This document shows positions 33,370 to 42,735 of a stretch of DNA of 64,000 nt, piece after piece. This stretch comes from Xylanibacillus composti (GTDB lineage Bacteria > Bacillota > Bacilli > Paenibacillales > K13). A program made the translations under genes and the position numbers. Numbering within the stretch: position 1 is the first letter of the stretch; the number at the start of each line of letters is the position of its first letter. Under the pieces are notes generated by a model, which had not been told where the DNA came from, did no database searches, and saw nothing but the letters and a program-made list of their open reading frames with translations. The stretch lies in the NCBI RefSeq assembly GCF_018403685.1, contig NZ_BOVK01000015.1, positions 62,001-126,000 of the forward strand, read 5' to 3'.

Positions 33370-34158
33370 GATAAAGGCTTCCTTGACCCGATTCCAGAAA
33401 GGGAAGGGACGATAGCGGACGAATCTGACCTTGCTTTCGGCCACTTGGCAGCGAATCGAACGAAAATTGCCGATATCCACATTCAGATGATCGATGGTGA
33501 GCACAATGTTGCGGCCGGCCCGCGGATAAATATCGCAATGATGATGGCGAGGCAGCACCATGGACGAGCCGAGAGTCCGATAAACGCGATTGTTGATGGA
33601 GGCAATCTCGGCGATTTGTATCGTCTCCAATGACGGGTGAATCAGTGCGCCATTCAAGCTTTTATTGTAGGCAGTGCTTCCGGATGGGGTCGAGATGCAG
33701 ATGCCGTCGCCGCGAAACATTTCGAAATCCTCATCATTGACACGCAGCTGGGCGACCAATGTGGATTCAAATCCGCGAAGGGTACACTCATTGAGCGCCA
33801 GAAAGGACTGGGTCTCGCTTTCATTCGTAATCTGTACCTTGGCAAGCGGATATTTCACAATCTTCTCATCGAGGGCGGACTCCCTGCCCATACAGCGAAC
33901 CAAATCCTCCAGTTCCTCCGGCTTCCAATCCGCATAAAATCCAAGATGTCCTGTATGTATCCCAACGAAGGCAGTCTGCTCGATCCGATGGACATATTGA
34001 TGGAAGGCATGCAGCAACGTGCCATCACCGCCGATGGACACGACAATATCCGGTTCGGCTGGATCATGCGCCAACTGCTCGTCCGCAGCCAAACGGTGGA
34101 ATGTGTTGGCGAGTTCCGCGGAAACCCGGTCTCCTCGGTTTATAACCTCGTATTTCAC
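33352..34158 (-). CDS. nadK: NAD kinase
   Basis: A 268-residue enzyme that phosphorylates NAD to NADP. The GGDGT motif is present in VVSIGGDGTLLHAF, and the NE/D-type substrate motif LNECTLRG and SGSTAYNKS follow. GTG at 34158 is used (AAGGAGGG seven bases before it), giving the normal length; the longer upstream frame has no ribosome site. It is a single gene followed by its own terminator. Confidence 0.95.
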   Translation of the reverse strand: MKYEVINRGDRVSAELANTFHRLAADEQLAHDPAEPDIVVSIGGDGTLLHAFHQYVHRIEQTAFVGIHTGHLGFYADWKPEELEDLVRCMGRESALDEKIVKYPLAKVQITNESETQSFLALNECTLRGFESTLVAQLRVNDEDFEMFRGDGICISTPSGSTAYNKSLNGALIHPSLETIQIAEIASINNRVYRTLGSSMVLPRHHHCDIYPRAGRNIVLTIDHLNVDIGNFRSIRCQVAESKVRFVRYRPFPFWNRVKEAFIGDLLD

Positions 34159-34241
34159 GAGAGCAGCCCTCCTTGTCGATTCTTGCTCGCTACCCTCATC
34201 ATAGCGAATTCCAACCAGCTTGACAACGTGACATGAGCTTC

Positions 34242-35336
34242 CTAGCCGGAGACGAGTCCGAATAAAGGCCAAAGCAACAGGAGCAGCAGAGCGGCGAGGA
34301 TGCCATGTGCGAGCCTGGCCCAGAGAAAGGTGCGATAGGCGACACCGGTGCCGTGCAGCAAGCTTGCTACTTGAGCATGTACACTAAAGCCGCCCCAGGA
34401 AAGAATGAAGGCGGTCAAGGAAGCGGCGGCCAGCAGGCCGGAATCGGCTGCAGCGGCACCGGCAGACTTGGCGCCGAGCGTGACTTCAAACAGTCCGTTG
34501 ACGACAGCAGGAGACAGGGCAAGCGGAATCCCTGCCAGCCGGAACAGCCACCCCAGCGAATCAATCATGAGTCCGACAAGGCCTGCTTGCTTGAGCAAAG
34601 CGATAACGACGGAGAAAAAAACGACAAGACCGCCGATAATAAGGATCAGGTTAAGCGCCGATTTGAGCGCGTCCTGGAGCAGTTGTCCGAACAGCCTTCC
34701 GTCTGCTGCCTTTGCTTCTTGCATGGCCCGGAATGCTCTGCGCACCAACGAGGCCCGGACTTGGCGAGCGCGAGACGCCACTTGCGGGTTGTCCGGCAAG
34801 TGAGGCTGGCTTTTGTCCGAATTTCCGGCATAGCGCATGCCAATACCGACCAGCAAAGCGCCGACGTAGTGTGCGACAGCCAAGGCCAGGGCAAGCTCCG
34901 GCCGACCGAAAAAGCCCACGGATACCGCACCGATCAAAAATATGGGGTCGGAGGTAGTACAGAAGGCGACTAATCGGGTGCTTTCCAATCTGCTCAGCAG
35001 TCCTTGGCTGTGCAATTGAGCGGTTAATTTGGCCGCAACCGGATAGCCGGATGCGAATCCCATGGCCATGACGAAACCGCCAATGCCGGGGACACGGAAG
35101 AGCGGACGCATGAGCGGGTCTACTAAAGTCCCGATAAAATGCACGACGCCGAAGCCAAGCAAAATTTCGGCCATGACGAGAAAGGGCAGGAGGGCAGGCA
35201 GCAGCACATGCCACCAGATATCCACGCCGAGCAAGGCCGCTTCCAGCGACTCGCCGGGATGGAGATAGAAGAGCCACAAGAAAGCGGCGGTCATAGTTCC
35301 CCAAATCCAAGTTGATGTGCGGGTTTCGGTATTCAC
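34242..35336 (-). CDS. ylbJ: Sporulation integral membrane protein YlbJ
   Basis: A 364-residue membrane protein with about eight helices and the nucleoside-gate motif regions (LLPALLPFLVMAEILLGFG; GFASGYPVAAKL; TTSDPIF). YlbJ is a sigmaE-controlled protein required for spore formation, possibly moving a solute across the outer forespore membrane. It is 83 bases upstream of nadK on the same strand. The length agrees with the family. Confidence 0.88.
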   Translation of the reverse strand: MNTETRTSTWIWGTMTAAFLWLFYLHPGESLEAALLGVDIWWHVLLPALLPFLVMAEILLGFGVVHFIGTLVDPLMRPLFRVPGIGGFVMAMGFASGYPVAAKLTAQLHSQGLLSRLESTRLVAFCTTSDPIFLIGAVSVGFFGRPELALALAVAHYVGALLVGIGMRYAGNSDKSQPHLPDNPQVASRARQVRASLVRRAFRAMQEAKAADGRLFGQLLQDALKSALNLILIIGGLVVFFSVVIALLKQAGLVGLMIDSLGWLFRLAGIPLALSPAVVNGLFEVTLGAKSAGAAAADSGLLAAASLTAFILSWGGFSVHAQVASLLHGTGVAYRTFLWARLAHGILAALLLLLLWPLFGLVSG

Positions 35337-35440
35337 GGGCCTTCTCCTTTGCGCATTTGTCGATATGCTTGTACTTCATATGTATGACCGAACCTATTGG
35401 GCAATGCCAGAACTTGATACCACAAGCCCTTGTTTTAGGC

Positions 35441-35446
35441 TATAAT
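35441..35446 (+). promoter_or_regulatory. -10 box of the truncated haemoglobin gene
   Basis: Perfect TATAAT at 35441-35446, giving a very short leader before the AAGGAG site at 35466. The -35 is unclear: TTGATA at 35414 would need a 21-bp spacer. Confidence 0.5.
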
Positions 35447-35480
35447 AAGGGCATGACATCAGCGGAAGGAGCTGGTCAGA

Positions 35481-35846
35481 CTGAATTTCTACGAAGAAAT
35501 GGGCGGCGAGCAGACGATACGCCGCATTGTCGACACATTTTATCCGAAGGTTTTGGCCGATCCGTTGATCGGACCATTGTTTCCCGATGGGATTGAGGAA
35601 GTGAAGGAGAAGCAATTTTTGTTCCTGTCACAATTTTTCGGGGGACCTCCGCTGTACTCGGAACGATTCGGCCATCCGATGATGCGTGCGCGCCATATGC
35701 ATGTGCCAATCGGCATCGAGGAGGCAAGGGCATGGCTGTCCTGCATGCGGCAAACCTTGGAAGAGCTGGAGCTGCCGGACGAGCTGCGTGAGGCGATGAT
35801 GGATCGTCTGTCCGGTCCTGCTTATCACTTTATGAATCGAACCTGA
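35481..35846 (+). CDS. Truncated haemoglobin (group II, YjbI-like), CTG start
   Basis: A 2/2 globin of about 121 residues that binds haem and oxygen or NO. Features: FYEEMGGEQTIRRIVDTFY (helix A/B), QFFGGPPLYSERFGHPMMRARH with the proximal His region, and WLSCMRQ with the group II Trp. There is no ATG, GTG or TTG in frame near the AAGGAG site; the CTG at 35481 lies nine bases after it and restores the conserved N-terminus. The first ATG (35499) would cut into helix A and has no ribosome site. Confidence 0.85.
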   Translation: MNFYEEMGGEQTIRRIVDTFYPKVLADPLIGPLFPDGIEEVKEKQFLFLSQFFGGPPLYSERFGHPMMRARHMHVPIGIEEARAWLSCMRQTLEELELPDELREAMMDRLSGPAYHFMNRT

Positions 35847-35883
35847 CGCGAGACAGACGATAAAGGGACAAAGGAGAATACCA

Positions 35884-36606
35884 GTGGTCGAACCGTTATA
35901 TCAGAAGGAAGTGACTTGCCATCACTGCGGGATGGGCTTCAAGACATCCAGAGTGCGCCCGAGCTTTAAGAAGCCAGTCAGACGGGACACCGATTTTTGC
36001 GCTTACTACATGGACGAGACAGCAAATCCAGAGTTCTATGTGGTCCGGGTTTGTCCATACTGCGGATTCGCTTCGACGGAAAGCTTCTCTGAAAGCCTGA
36101 CAGATGCGCAAAAGCTGCAGTTTCAGGACAAGATCGCTAATTATTGGCAGATAACCGATTATGGCGGCGCACGTTCGTGGGAAGAGGCCATGAAGTGCTA
36201 TAAACTCGCCTTGCTATGTGCGCAGCTTAAGAAGGAAAAGCCTCGCGTAATTTCCGGTATTTTGCATCATATTGCCTGGTTGTACCGATATAAAAAGAAT
36301 CATGAGCAAGAGAGCAAATTTCTCGAATTTGCTCTGGAAAGTTACATAGAGGTGTACGAGCAGGAAGGAGCCAGCGTGAACGATGCCCGGTTGATGTACT
36401 TGATCGGGGAGCTGTCCCGACGGTTGAAGCGTTATAACGAAGCAGTGCGTTGGTTCTCACGGGTGGTGAACGATAAGACGATTATGGATGCAGCCATGAT
36501 TCAGGCATCTCGGGAACAATGGCAGATGGTGAGGGAAGATATGCAGCGCGACAAGCTTTCCCCGGAAGCGATTGAGGAAATCAACAAAGAAGCGGAGAAT
36601 GCCTGA
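35884..36606 (+). CDS. DUF2225 protein with TPR-like helices
   Basis: A 240-residue protein. The N-terminal zinc-ribbon-like part has CHHCG near residue 11 and CPYCG near residue 58, typical of DUF2225; the rest is helical and repeats like TPR (AMKCYKLALLCAQ, AVRWFSRVV). GTG at 35884 follows AAAGGAG. It starts 37 bases after the haemoglobin gene and may be cotranscribed. The function of the family is not known. Confidence 0.85.
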   Translation: MVEPLYQKEVTCHHCGMGFKTSRVRPSFKKPVRRDTDFCAYYMDETANPEFYVVRVCPYCGFASTESFSESLTDAQKLQFQDKIANYWQITDYGGARSWEEAMKCYKLALLCAQLKKEKPRVISGILHHIAWLYRYKKNHEQESKFLEFALESYIEVYEQEGASVNDARLMYLIGELSRRLKRYNEAVRWFSRVVNDKTIMDAAMIQASREQWQMVREDMQRDKLSPEAIEEINKEAENA

Positions 36607-36630
36607 GGCGATCATTTCTCCGCTTCTTTT
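36589..36630 (+). terminator. Terminator overlapping the end of the DUF2225 gene
   Basis: GAAGCGGAGAAT (36589-36600) pairs with ATTTCTCCGCTTC (36614-36626, one bulge), followed by TTTT. The stop codon sits in the loop, and the 3' arm also encodes the end of the convergent yycC gene. Confidence 0.75.
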
Positions 36631-36788
36631 TCGTTCGGATTGGCTTGTTCTTGGGCGTCGTCTTCGCTTAATGCGGCGATTTTCTCCAATAAAATATGCC
36701 GAGGCATATGCATAATATGTTCAATGGGGACATTGAGTTTCTTGGCAAGCATTTGCGCAGTTTCGGCGGTTATTTGCAGGGGCCTCAT
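36612..36788 (-). CDS. YycC-family small protein
   Basis: A 58-residue protein starting MRPLQITAETAQMLAKKLN and containing the family motif HIMHMPRHILLEKI. It matches the YycC family of spore formers, unknown function. ATG at 36788 is chosen by family length and the GGAGTGAT site; the longer frame to 36902 is not supported. It converges on the DUF2225 gene with 5 bases between stops. Confidence 0.8.
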   Translation of the reverse strand: MRPLQITAETAQMLAKKLNVPIEHIMHMPRHILLEKIAALSEDDAQEQANPNEKEAEK

Positions 36789-36942
36789 GTAGCGATCACT
36801 CCAATGCGTAAGTATTCGGGCAGCGATTCTGCCAGGGAGGCAGTCATACTGACCGTTGGCGAACAAGGGACATTCCCTCGCATGTTTGACGGAACTAACC
36901 ATTATTATAACATACTTGGCAAAAAAGAAAGGGGCAGATGAA

Positions 36943-38706
36943 TTGGGATACGCACAGACTTGGAATTTGGACGTACTGTTCGCTGGCGGTTCGGAATCCA
37001 GAGAATTTCAAAGCTTTATCGGCAAGCTAGAGGAAGATGCGCGGGCTTTTGCCGCCATGGTGCGAACAGATGCGGCTGTTGACGAGAAGATGCTTGAGGC
37101 GCTTCAGTCCATTTCAGCCCGTCTGAAGGAGGCGGCAGCTTTCACGGAATGCTTGACAGCCCAGGATATGCAAGACAAGAGGGCACTCCATCTTGCGGCT
37201 TCTTTGCGATCGATCGGAGCCCAATTTGAGGCTGCCCAAACCTACTTTGATCAGAAACTGGCAGCCATAAACGAATCGTCCTGGCAGGACCTGCTCAAGC
37301 GTCCGTTATTTAGGGAAGTTGCATTCATTCTGCAGGAAAAACGAAAGCTTGCCCAAGAAAAGCTCCCTCCTGAACAAGAAGCGCTGATTGCTGATTTGGC
37401 TATCGACGGGTATCATGCTTGGTCGCAAGCTTACGATACCATAGTCAGCCGCTTGGTGTTCCCCATTGAGGAAGAAGGGAGAACGCTGGAGCTGTCTGCC
37501 GGGCAGGCGCAGAACAAGCTCGATCACCCGGATCGTCAGGTGCGCCAAGGCATGTTCGCCGTATGGGAGAAAACCTGGGGCGACCATAGCGATCTTTGTG
37601 CGGACGCTTTGAACCACTTGGCAGGGTTTAGATTGCAAGTATACAAGCACCGCGGCTGGGAAGATGTTTGCCGTGAACCGCTGCAGCTCAACCGGATGAG
37701 CGCAGAGACGCTGGATGCGATTTGGTCAGCCATTCAGCGCAGCAAGCCCCGCTTCGTCGAGTATTTGGAACGAAAGGCCAAGCTGCTGAGCTTAAACAAG
37801 CTGGCGTGGTACGACGTTGAGGCTCCACTCGGGGATGCAGCTCAACCGTATACGTATGATGAGGCGGCCGAACTTATAACCAAACAGCTTGCCACATTTA
37901 GTCCGAAGATGGCTGCGTTCGCAGAGAAAGCGTTCGAAGAACGCTGGATTGAAGCGGAAGATCGTGCAGGCAAGCGCCCCGGAGGTTTTTGCACATCATT
38001 TCCGATCAGCAAGCAGTCGCGTATCTTTATGACGTTCAGCGGCTCTGCATCGGGTGTTTCGACATTGGCTCATGAGCTTGGCCACGCCTTTCATCAAGCT
38101 GTCATGGACGATCTGCCAGTGCTGCTGCAGGATTACGCCATGAACGTTGCGGAAACAGCATCGACTTTGGCAGAAATGATCGTGTCCGATTCTGCTGTGC
38201 GGGCCGCCCAATCGAAGGAGGAGCAGGTGGTCCTGTTGGATGATCGCATCCAGCGTTCAGTTGCCTTTTACATGAATATCCATGCCCGCTTTTTATTTGA
38301 GACCCGGTTTTATGAAGCGCGCAAGGCTGGCTATGTGTCTGTGGAACAGATCAACAAGCTGATGACGGAAGCGCAAAGAGAAGCGTATATGGATGCCTTG
38401 TCCGAATATCATCCGCATTTCTGGGCATCCAAGCTGCATTTCTATATTACGGATGTGCCGTTCTACAACTTTCCTTACACGTTCGGCTATTTGTTCAGCG
38501 CCGGACTGTACGCTTATGCCCTGCAAGCAGGCGGGGATTTCGAAGATCGGTATATTGCGCTGCTGCGCGATACTGGAGCGATGACAGTGGAAGAACTCGC
38601 CTTGCGGCATTTGGGGGTCGATGTGAGGAAGCCGGACTTTTGGCAAGAGGCGATAAGTGTAACAGTAAGGGATGTGGATCAATTTCTCGCTCTGACAGGC
38701 GCATAG
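36943..38706 (+). CDS. pepF: Oligoendopeptidase F-type M3 peptidase
   Basis: A 587-residue zinc metallopeptidase that cleaves short peptides in the cytoplasm. The metal site HELGHAFH is at about 377-384 with the third ligand Glu downstream in ETASTLAEM. TTG at 36943 follows AAAGGGG by eight bases and gives the normal N-terminus (TWNLDVLFAGGS); the frame extends further upstream only across the yycC promoter. It is transcribed away from yycC. Confidence 0.93.
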   Translation: MGYAQTWNLDVLFAGGSESREFQSFIGKLEEDARAFAAMVRTDAAVDEKMLEALQSISARLKEAAAFTECLTAQDMQDKRALHLAASLRSIGAQFEAAQTYFDQKLAAINESSWQDLLKRPLFREVAFILQEKRKLAQEKLPPEQEALIADLAIDGYHAWSQAYDTIVSRLVFPIEEEGRTLELSAGQAQNKLDHPDRQVRQGMFAVWEKTWGDHSDLCADALNHLAGFRLQVYKHRGWEDVCREPLQLNRMSAETLDAIWSAIQRSKPRFVEYLERKAKLLSLNKLAWYDVEAPLGDAAQPYTYDEAAELITKQLATFSPKMAAFAEKAFEERWIEAEDRAGKRPGGFCTSFPISKQSRIFMTFSGSASGVSTLAHELGHAFHQAVMDDLPVLLQDYAMNVAETASTLAEMIVSDSAVRAAQSKEEQVVLLDDRIQRSVAFYMNIHARFLFETRFYEARKAGYVSVEQINKLMTEAQREAYMDALSEYHPHFWASKLHFYITDVPFYNFPYTFGYLFSAGLYAYALQAGGDFEDRYIALLRDTGAMTVEELALRHLGVDVRKPDFWQEAISVTVRDVDQFLALTGA

Positions 38707-38735
38707 ACATTTCTTCATTTGCTCTTGCCGCCCCC

Positions 38736-38778
38736 AAAAAAAGAGCCAGCCTGTCTCTCTGAAACAAGAAGCCGGCTC
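38736..38778 (-). terminator. Terminator of the chemoreceptor gene
   Basis: GAGCC.GC (38743-38750) and GC.GGCTC (38771-38778) form the stem, with a seven-base T-run on the minus strand. Confidence 0.75.
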
Positions 38779-38792
38779 CTAACCGATCATCA

Positions 38793-40052
38793 TTAAAATT
38801 TGAAAACCTGAATTGTCCGCTGAAGTCGGGTAGCCAGTGCGGCCATCTGCTCTGATTGCTCGACGACTGCTTGCACGGCCGCAATCTGCTCGTTCATGGC
38901 TGCGGACACTTCCTCCGTGCCAGCGGCGGATTGCTGCGTTATGGATGAGATGTTTTCCATACTGGCGCTGATTCGTTGGGCTGCTTCGGACATCCAGCTG
39001 CTTTCCTGGGCGAAAGAGGCGATTTCTTCACTGATATAGCGGATGCCTTCCACAATTTGTTCGAATACAGTCTCTGTTTCCCGAATCAGATCGTTCTGTC
39101 TGGACACAACCGCTTCATTCTGCTGGATGTTCGAGATGGCCTGCGCAATACCCTGCTCAATGCTGGCCACAAGCTGAAATACTTCCTTCGTGGAAGCTGT
39201 AGACTGATCAGCCAGCATTCTGACTTCCTGTGCGACAACGGCAAAGCCCAGTCCATGCTCGCCTGCCCGCGCTGCCTCGATCGAAGCGTTCAGCGAGAGC
39301 AGATTCGTTTGTTCGGCGATCTCCGAGATCGTCTTCGTAATTTTCTGAATATCCTGTGCCTGTAAGGCCAGCTGACTTACTGTCTCCGAGACGGCTGCGG
39401 TGGCTTCCACATTTTGCTTCATGCCTGCCGATTGGCTTTCCACCGCTTCCTTGCCCTTTTCCACTAGCGCAAGCGTATGCTCGGAACGCTGATTCATCTC
39501 TTGCGTGGATTTGGCATAATGTTTGACCTTGTCCTCAATATCATGAATGGAGGTAGAAATTTCGCCGACATCTTCAGATATTGCCGTCGCTCCCGTTGCC
39601 AATTCATTCGTCGAAACATTGACTTGGTCGATCACATCGCGCAGACTTTGATTTTTCTGATAAATATCGCGGCTCGTATCCGCGACTGTCTTGGAGATGC
39701 TGCTGGATTCATGCAGGATATCCTTCAGCTTCTCCATCATCTTGTTGAAGGAGGTGGCGAGTTCTCCGAGCGCGTCGTTGGATTGATAACGAACCCTTTC
39801 TGTAAAATCCCCTTTGGACACGCTCATCGCAACCTTGGATATTTCATTAATCGGTGATGTAAGCGCTCTCTCGAGAAAGCTTATAAAAGGATAACTGGCG
39901 ATAATCAGAACGACAATGGTTGCAATCCCGACCATTAGCGAAAAATCGGAAGCCAACACCACAATTAGCAGAGCTAGGGAGAAGACACCCACTATGGAGT
40001 AGAAACCTAATTGCAGTTTGTGTTTAAATGAAAGCACCCTCAGTTTGTTCAA
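38793..40052 (-). CDS. Methyl-accepting chemotaxis protein without an external sensor domain
   Basis: A 419-residue chemoreceptor. Two membrane helices (about 17-33 and 38-57) are separated by only a few residues, so there is no periplasmic ligand domain. A HAMP region (58-115) leads to the long signalling coiled coil with the hairpin tip [21 protein letters not shown]; methylation-site glutamines/glutamates flank it. TTG at 40052 follows GGAGG. It may sense membrane state, redox or an intracellular cue, or work through a partner. Confidence 0.92.
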   Translation of the reverse strand: MNKLRVLSFKHKLQLGFYSIVGVFSLALLIVVLASDFSLMVGIATIVVLIIASYPFISFLERALTSPINEISKVAMSVSKGDFTERVRYQSNDALGELATSFNKMMEKLKDILHESSSISKTVADTSRDIYQKNQSLRDVIDQVNVSTNELATGATAISEDVGEISTSIHDIEDKVKHYAKSTQEMNQRSEHTLALVEKGKEAVESQSAGMKQNVEATAAVSETVSQLALQAQDIQKITKTISEIAEQTNLLSLNASIEAARAGEHGLGFAVVAQEVRMLADQSTASTKEVFQLVASIEQGIAQAISNIQQNEAVVSRQNDLIRETETVFEQIVEGIRYISEEIASFAQESSWMSEAAQRISASMENISSITQQSAAGTEEVSAAMNEQIAAVQAVVEQSEQMAALATRLQRTIQVFKF

Positions 40053-40206
40053 TCGTTCATCCTCCTTTAACTCTAATGGGCCGCAATACCCATATTATAG
40101 CATCGAGAATTCCATCAGGTCTATAAAAGAATGTTGGGAATTGTCAGATTCGTGCGAATGATGCGGGACAAAGGTGCTAGTGCGTGCTGTAAAATGTAAA
40201 AATATG

Positions 40207-40235
40207 TTGAATTGAAGCGCCCTTGTTATTATAAT
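40207..40235 (+). promoter_or_regulatory. SigmaA promoter of the gene at 40285
   Basis: TTGAAT (40207-40212), exact 17-bp spacer, TATAAT (40230-40235), about 50 bases before the start codon. Confidence 0.75.
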
Positions 40236-40284
40236 GTGACATAAGACCTAATTGGTAAAAAGAAACATTCATAGGAGGGACATG

Positions 40285-40659
40285 ATGAAAATGGATGAGC
40301 TGCCGCTGGCGCGGCAAGTGGACCTGGCTTTCCGCCAAATGCATAAGGAATTGTCCATGCTTAGCGACGGCACTGTTTTCCTGCAAATTCGGAACAATCG
40401 GATTGGGAAATTCGGTATTCGGCATTATGATGCGGCTAATTGGACTGAATCCGGCAGCGTTCGGACTACGGGGGGATTGACAGAGAGTCAGCGGCTGGCT
40501 TTTCGCAACATGGCCCTCGAAGCGATAAAGCGCAAAACATGGAGCCATGGCGAAATTCAATTTGAATTTGCAGTCAGGAAAGGACTGCTGACCGCAACCG
40601 TTCAGTATGAATCGAATTACAATATGGCCGCATTGGACCCGAGTGTTGTTCATGTCTAA
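40285..40659 (+). CDS. Hypothetical protein, alpha+beta
   Basis: A 124-residue protein with no family I recognise. Predicted helices at the start (PLARQVDLAFRQMHKELSM), a beta region (GTVFLQIRNNRIGKFGIRHYD) and a C-terminal beta hairpin (GEIQFEFAVRKGLLTATVQY). ATG at 40285 has the best spacing (six bases) from AGGAGGG; ATGs at 40282 and 40291 are alternatives. A strong promoter stands upstream, so it is probably expressed in growth. No membrane segment or signal peptide. Confidence 0.65.
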   Translation: MKMDELPLARQVDLAFRQMHKELSMLSDGTVFLQIRNNRIGKFGIRHYDAANWTESGSVRTTGGLTESQRLAFRNMALEAIKRKTWSHGEIQFEFAVRKGLLTATVQYESNYNMAALDPSVVHV

Positions 40660-40705
40660 GCTTGAACGATAGACAGACGAATGGGAAGCAGCGGGTACGA
40701 GAGAA

Positions 40706-40745
40706 AGAGCTGCACCAGCCCCTTATAGCGGCAAGATGCAGCTCT
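40706..40745 (-). terminator. Terminator of the SASP gene
   Basis: AGAGCTGCA (40706-40714) pairs perfectly with TGCAGCTCT (40737-40745); on the minus strand the stem leads into a TTTCTC tract. Confidence 0.7.
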
Positions 40746-40778
40746 GATTGATAATCGCTTTGTTCGGACGGCGCCCAA

Positions 40779-41000
40779 TTATTGGCGGCCAGCCAGCTGT
40801 TGTTCAGCGATTTGCACCAAGCGGCGGGTAATGTGTCCGCCGATTGCGCCTGTGTCGCGTGTAGCCATGTAGCCGTAGTATCCGTCCTGAGGAATTTGGA
40901 TGCCCAATTCCTGTGCCACTTCGTACTTCAATTGGTCCAGAGCGGCATTCGCTTGTGGAACTACCAGTGTGTTGCTGGAGCGGCTTTGTCCTCTTGCCAT
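40779..41000 (-). CDS. Alpha/beta-type small acid-soluble spore protein (copy 1)
   Basis: A 73-residue DNA-binding SASP that coats and protects spore DNA. It contains the GPR protease region (KYEVAQELGI) and the second conserved box TRDTGAIGGHITRRLV. AGGAGGTG lies six bases before the ATG at 41000. Nearly identical to the protein at 42736 on the opposite strand; the two flank trpS. Expected to be made in the forespore under sigmaG. Confidence 0.95.
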   Translation of the reverse strand: MARGQSRSSNTLVVPQANAALDQLKYEVAQELGIQIPQDGYYGYMATRDTGAIGGHITRRLVQIAEQQLAGRQ

Positions 41001-41094
41001 TGGAATCACCTCCTGTGAAGGTAGTATGTGTCAATCGCTAGAATATACACCCCGATTGGAGTGGAAATTTTTACTGGCTGCTCTCGGGCAACTA

Positions 41095-41122
41095 TTGACT
41101 TCATCGGTCTCCTCGGTATAAT
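41095..41122 (+). promoter_or_regulatory. Promoter of the trpS T-box leader
   Basis: TTGACT (41095-41100), 16-bp spacer, TATAAT (41117-41122). The transcript would begin near 41129. Confidence 0.7.
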
Positions 41123-41128
41123 GTGTAG

Positions 41129-41398
41129 AAAAGACCATGCTTGGTCATAACCAGTAATACGCTGAAGGATGAAAGTAGGCGCAGTCAACCCGTTTCAGAG
41201 AGCCGATGCAGGGTGGGAATCGGTACGGGAGCTGAGGTCGAAATGGGCATCTGGAGTTGGTCCTTCGGGACCCGGTCATCCCCGTTACGGAGTTAAGGTT
41301 CATGCCGTCTGGCTGTATTGCCGGACGAGACAGCTTGAACGAATAAGGGTGGCACCACGGTCTCTCGTCCCTTGCCGGACGAGGGGCTTTTTTTATTC
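41129..41398 (+). promoter_or_regulatory. T-box riboswitch of trpS (tRNA-Trp)
   Basis: A leader that reads uncharged tRNA-Trp and lets transcription pass. Stem I elements include AGAGAG (about 41198) and a specifier-loop segment GAAATGGGCATCTGGAG, in which TGG at 41244-41246 is the likely Trp codon. The T-box sequence AAGGGTGGCACCACGG is at about 41346-41361, followed by the terminator CTCGTCC/GGACGAG and a T-run (41387-41393). It stands directly before trpS, which confirms the amino acid. Confidence 0.93.
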
Positions 41399-41444
41399 CA
41401 CTTCGGGTTTGAGGTTTAACCATGAGAAAGGCAGGTTATGAAAA

Positions 41445-42431
41445 ATGAAGAGGGTTTTATCGGGCATTCAGCCCAGCGGTCAACTGACATTGGGGAATTA
41501 CATTGGCGCGATGCAAAATTTCGTCAAGCTGCAGGAAACACATCAGTGCTTCTTCATGGTTGTAGATCTTCATGCGATTACGATGCCGCAGGATCCGGCT
41601 GCGCTTCGGGAGCAATCGGAAGCGGTGGCGGCCTTGTTTTTGGCGGCTGGCATTGATCCGAATCGGGCCAGTGTTTTTATGCAGTCGCACGTTCCGGAGC
41701 ACGCCGAGCTGGGATGGATTATGACGACTGTTTCCTACATGGGAGAATTGGAACGCATGACCCAGTATAAGGATAAGTCTGCCGGCAAGGAGTCGATTCC
41801 TGCAGGCTTGTTCGTTTACCCGACACTGATGGCAGCGGATATTCTGATTTATAATGCCGATCTCGTGCCGGTGGGCGACGATCAGAAGCAGCACCTGGAG
41901 CTGACTCGCGATTTGGCCCAGCGCGTGAATCAGCGTTATGCGACATCGCTCCAGGTGCCGGAGCCGTATATACCGCAGACGGGGGCTCGCATCATGTCGC
42001 TGGACGACGCCTCGAAAAAAATGAGCAAGAGCAATCCGAATCCGGGAAGTTATATTGCGCTGCTGGATGAGCCGGATGTCATCCGCAAGAAGCTATCCAG
42101 GGCAACGACGGATTCCGGGCGGGAGGTCCGTTTTGATCCGGTTGAAAAACCGGAAATCAGCAATTTAATGGCGATTTATGCGCATTGTGCAAACATGCAA
42201 ATGTCAGAGGTGGAGCGTGCCTACGAGGGGCAAGGCTATGGCGCCTTCAAGAAGGATTTGGCCGAACGGGTTGTGGAAGCCTTGGAGCCGCTGCAGGCAC
42301 GTTACCGCGAAATCCGGCAGTCTGGAGAGCTTCCAGCTATTCTGAGGAAAGGGGCAGCGGAAGCACGCGAGGTTGCCTCCGAGACGCTGCGTCAAATCAA
42401 GGATAAGATGGGATTCGTATTGCCGCAGTAG
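41445..42431 (+). CDS. trpS: Tryptophanyl-tRNA synthetase
   Basis: A 328-residue class I synthetase that charges tRNA-Trp. Signature motifs: the HIGH-like TLGNYIGAM near residue 15 and KMSKS (KKMSKSNPNPG) near residue 195; GDDQKQHLELTRDLA binds the nucleotide. Length agrees with the bacterial TrpS family. Controlled by the T-box leader upstream. Confidence 0.97.
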   Translation: MKRVLSGIQPSGQLTLGNYIGAMQNFVKLQETHQCFFMVVDLHAITMPQDPAALREQSEAVAALFLAAGIDPNRASVFMQSHVPEHAELGWIMTTVSYMGELERMTQYKDKSAGKESIPAGLFVYPTLMAADILIYNADLVPVGDDQKQHLELTRDLAQRVNQRYATSLQVPEPYIPQTGARIMSLDDASKKMSKSNPNPGSYIALLDEPDVIRKKLSRATTDSGREVRFDPVEKPEISNLMAIYAHCANMQMSEVERAYEGQGYGAFKKDLAERVVEALEPLQARYREIRQSGELPAILRKGAAEAREVASETLRQIKDKMGFVLPQ

Positions 42432-42440
42432 AACGGCTGC

Positions 42441-42608
42441 TTATTTGCTGCTGCGCCTTTTCACATAGAAGCCGAGGCCTATCATGACAAAGGAAGCCAG
42501 GAAAAACAATAAGGCAAGACCTGCTTCTCTGTAGCTGAGTGCGGCGCCTGTGCATACAAACAAAGCGACAGCGGCAAGGGAAAACAACAGGGAGAGGGAT
42601 TTGCTCAA
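42441..42608 (-). CDS. DUF5325-like small membrane protein
   Basis: A 55-residue protein with two hydrophobic helices (about 4-22 and 29-47) joined by a short loop (SYREAG) and a basic end (YVKRRSSK). The layout, with MIGLGFYVKR at the end of the second helix, fits the DUF5325 (YlaF) family. It starts with TTG at 42608 behind GGAGTGAT. It converges with trpS, 9 bases between stops. Function unknown. Confidence 0.6.
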   Translation of the reverse strand: MSKSLSLLFSLAAVALFVCTGAALSYREAGLALLFFLASFVMIGLGFYVKRRSSK

Positions 42609-42735
42609 CGTAGATCACTCCGATTTCAAAGTTTTTTTGCCATAGCTGTGCATAAGAACGCTATAGCAGGTGCCATACTAGGATAGCAAGCTTGCAAGAC
42701 ATTACACTTACAGCTACGAAAGGAGTGCTTTTCAC

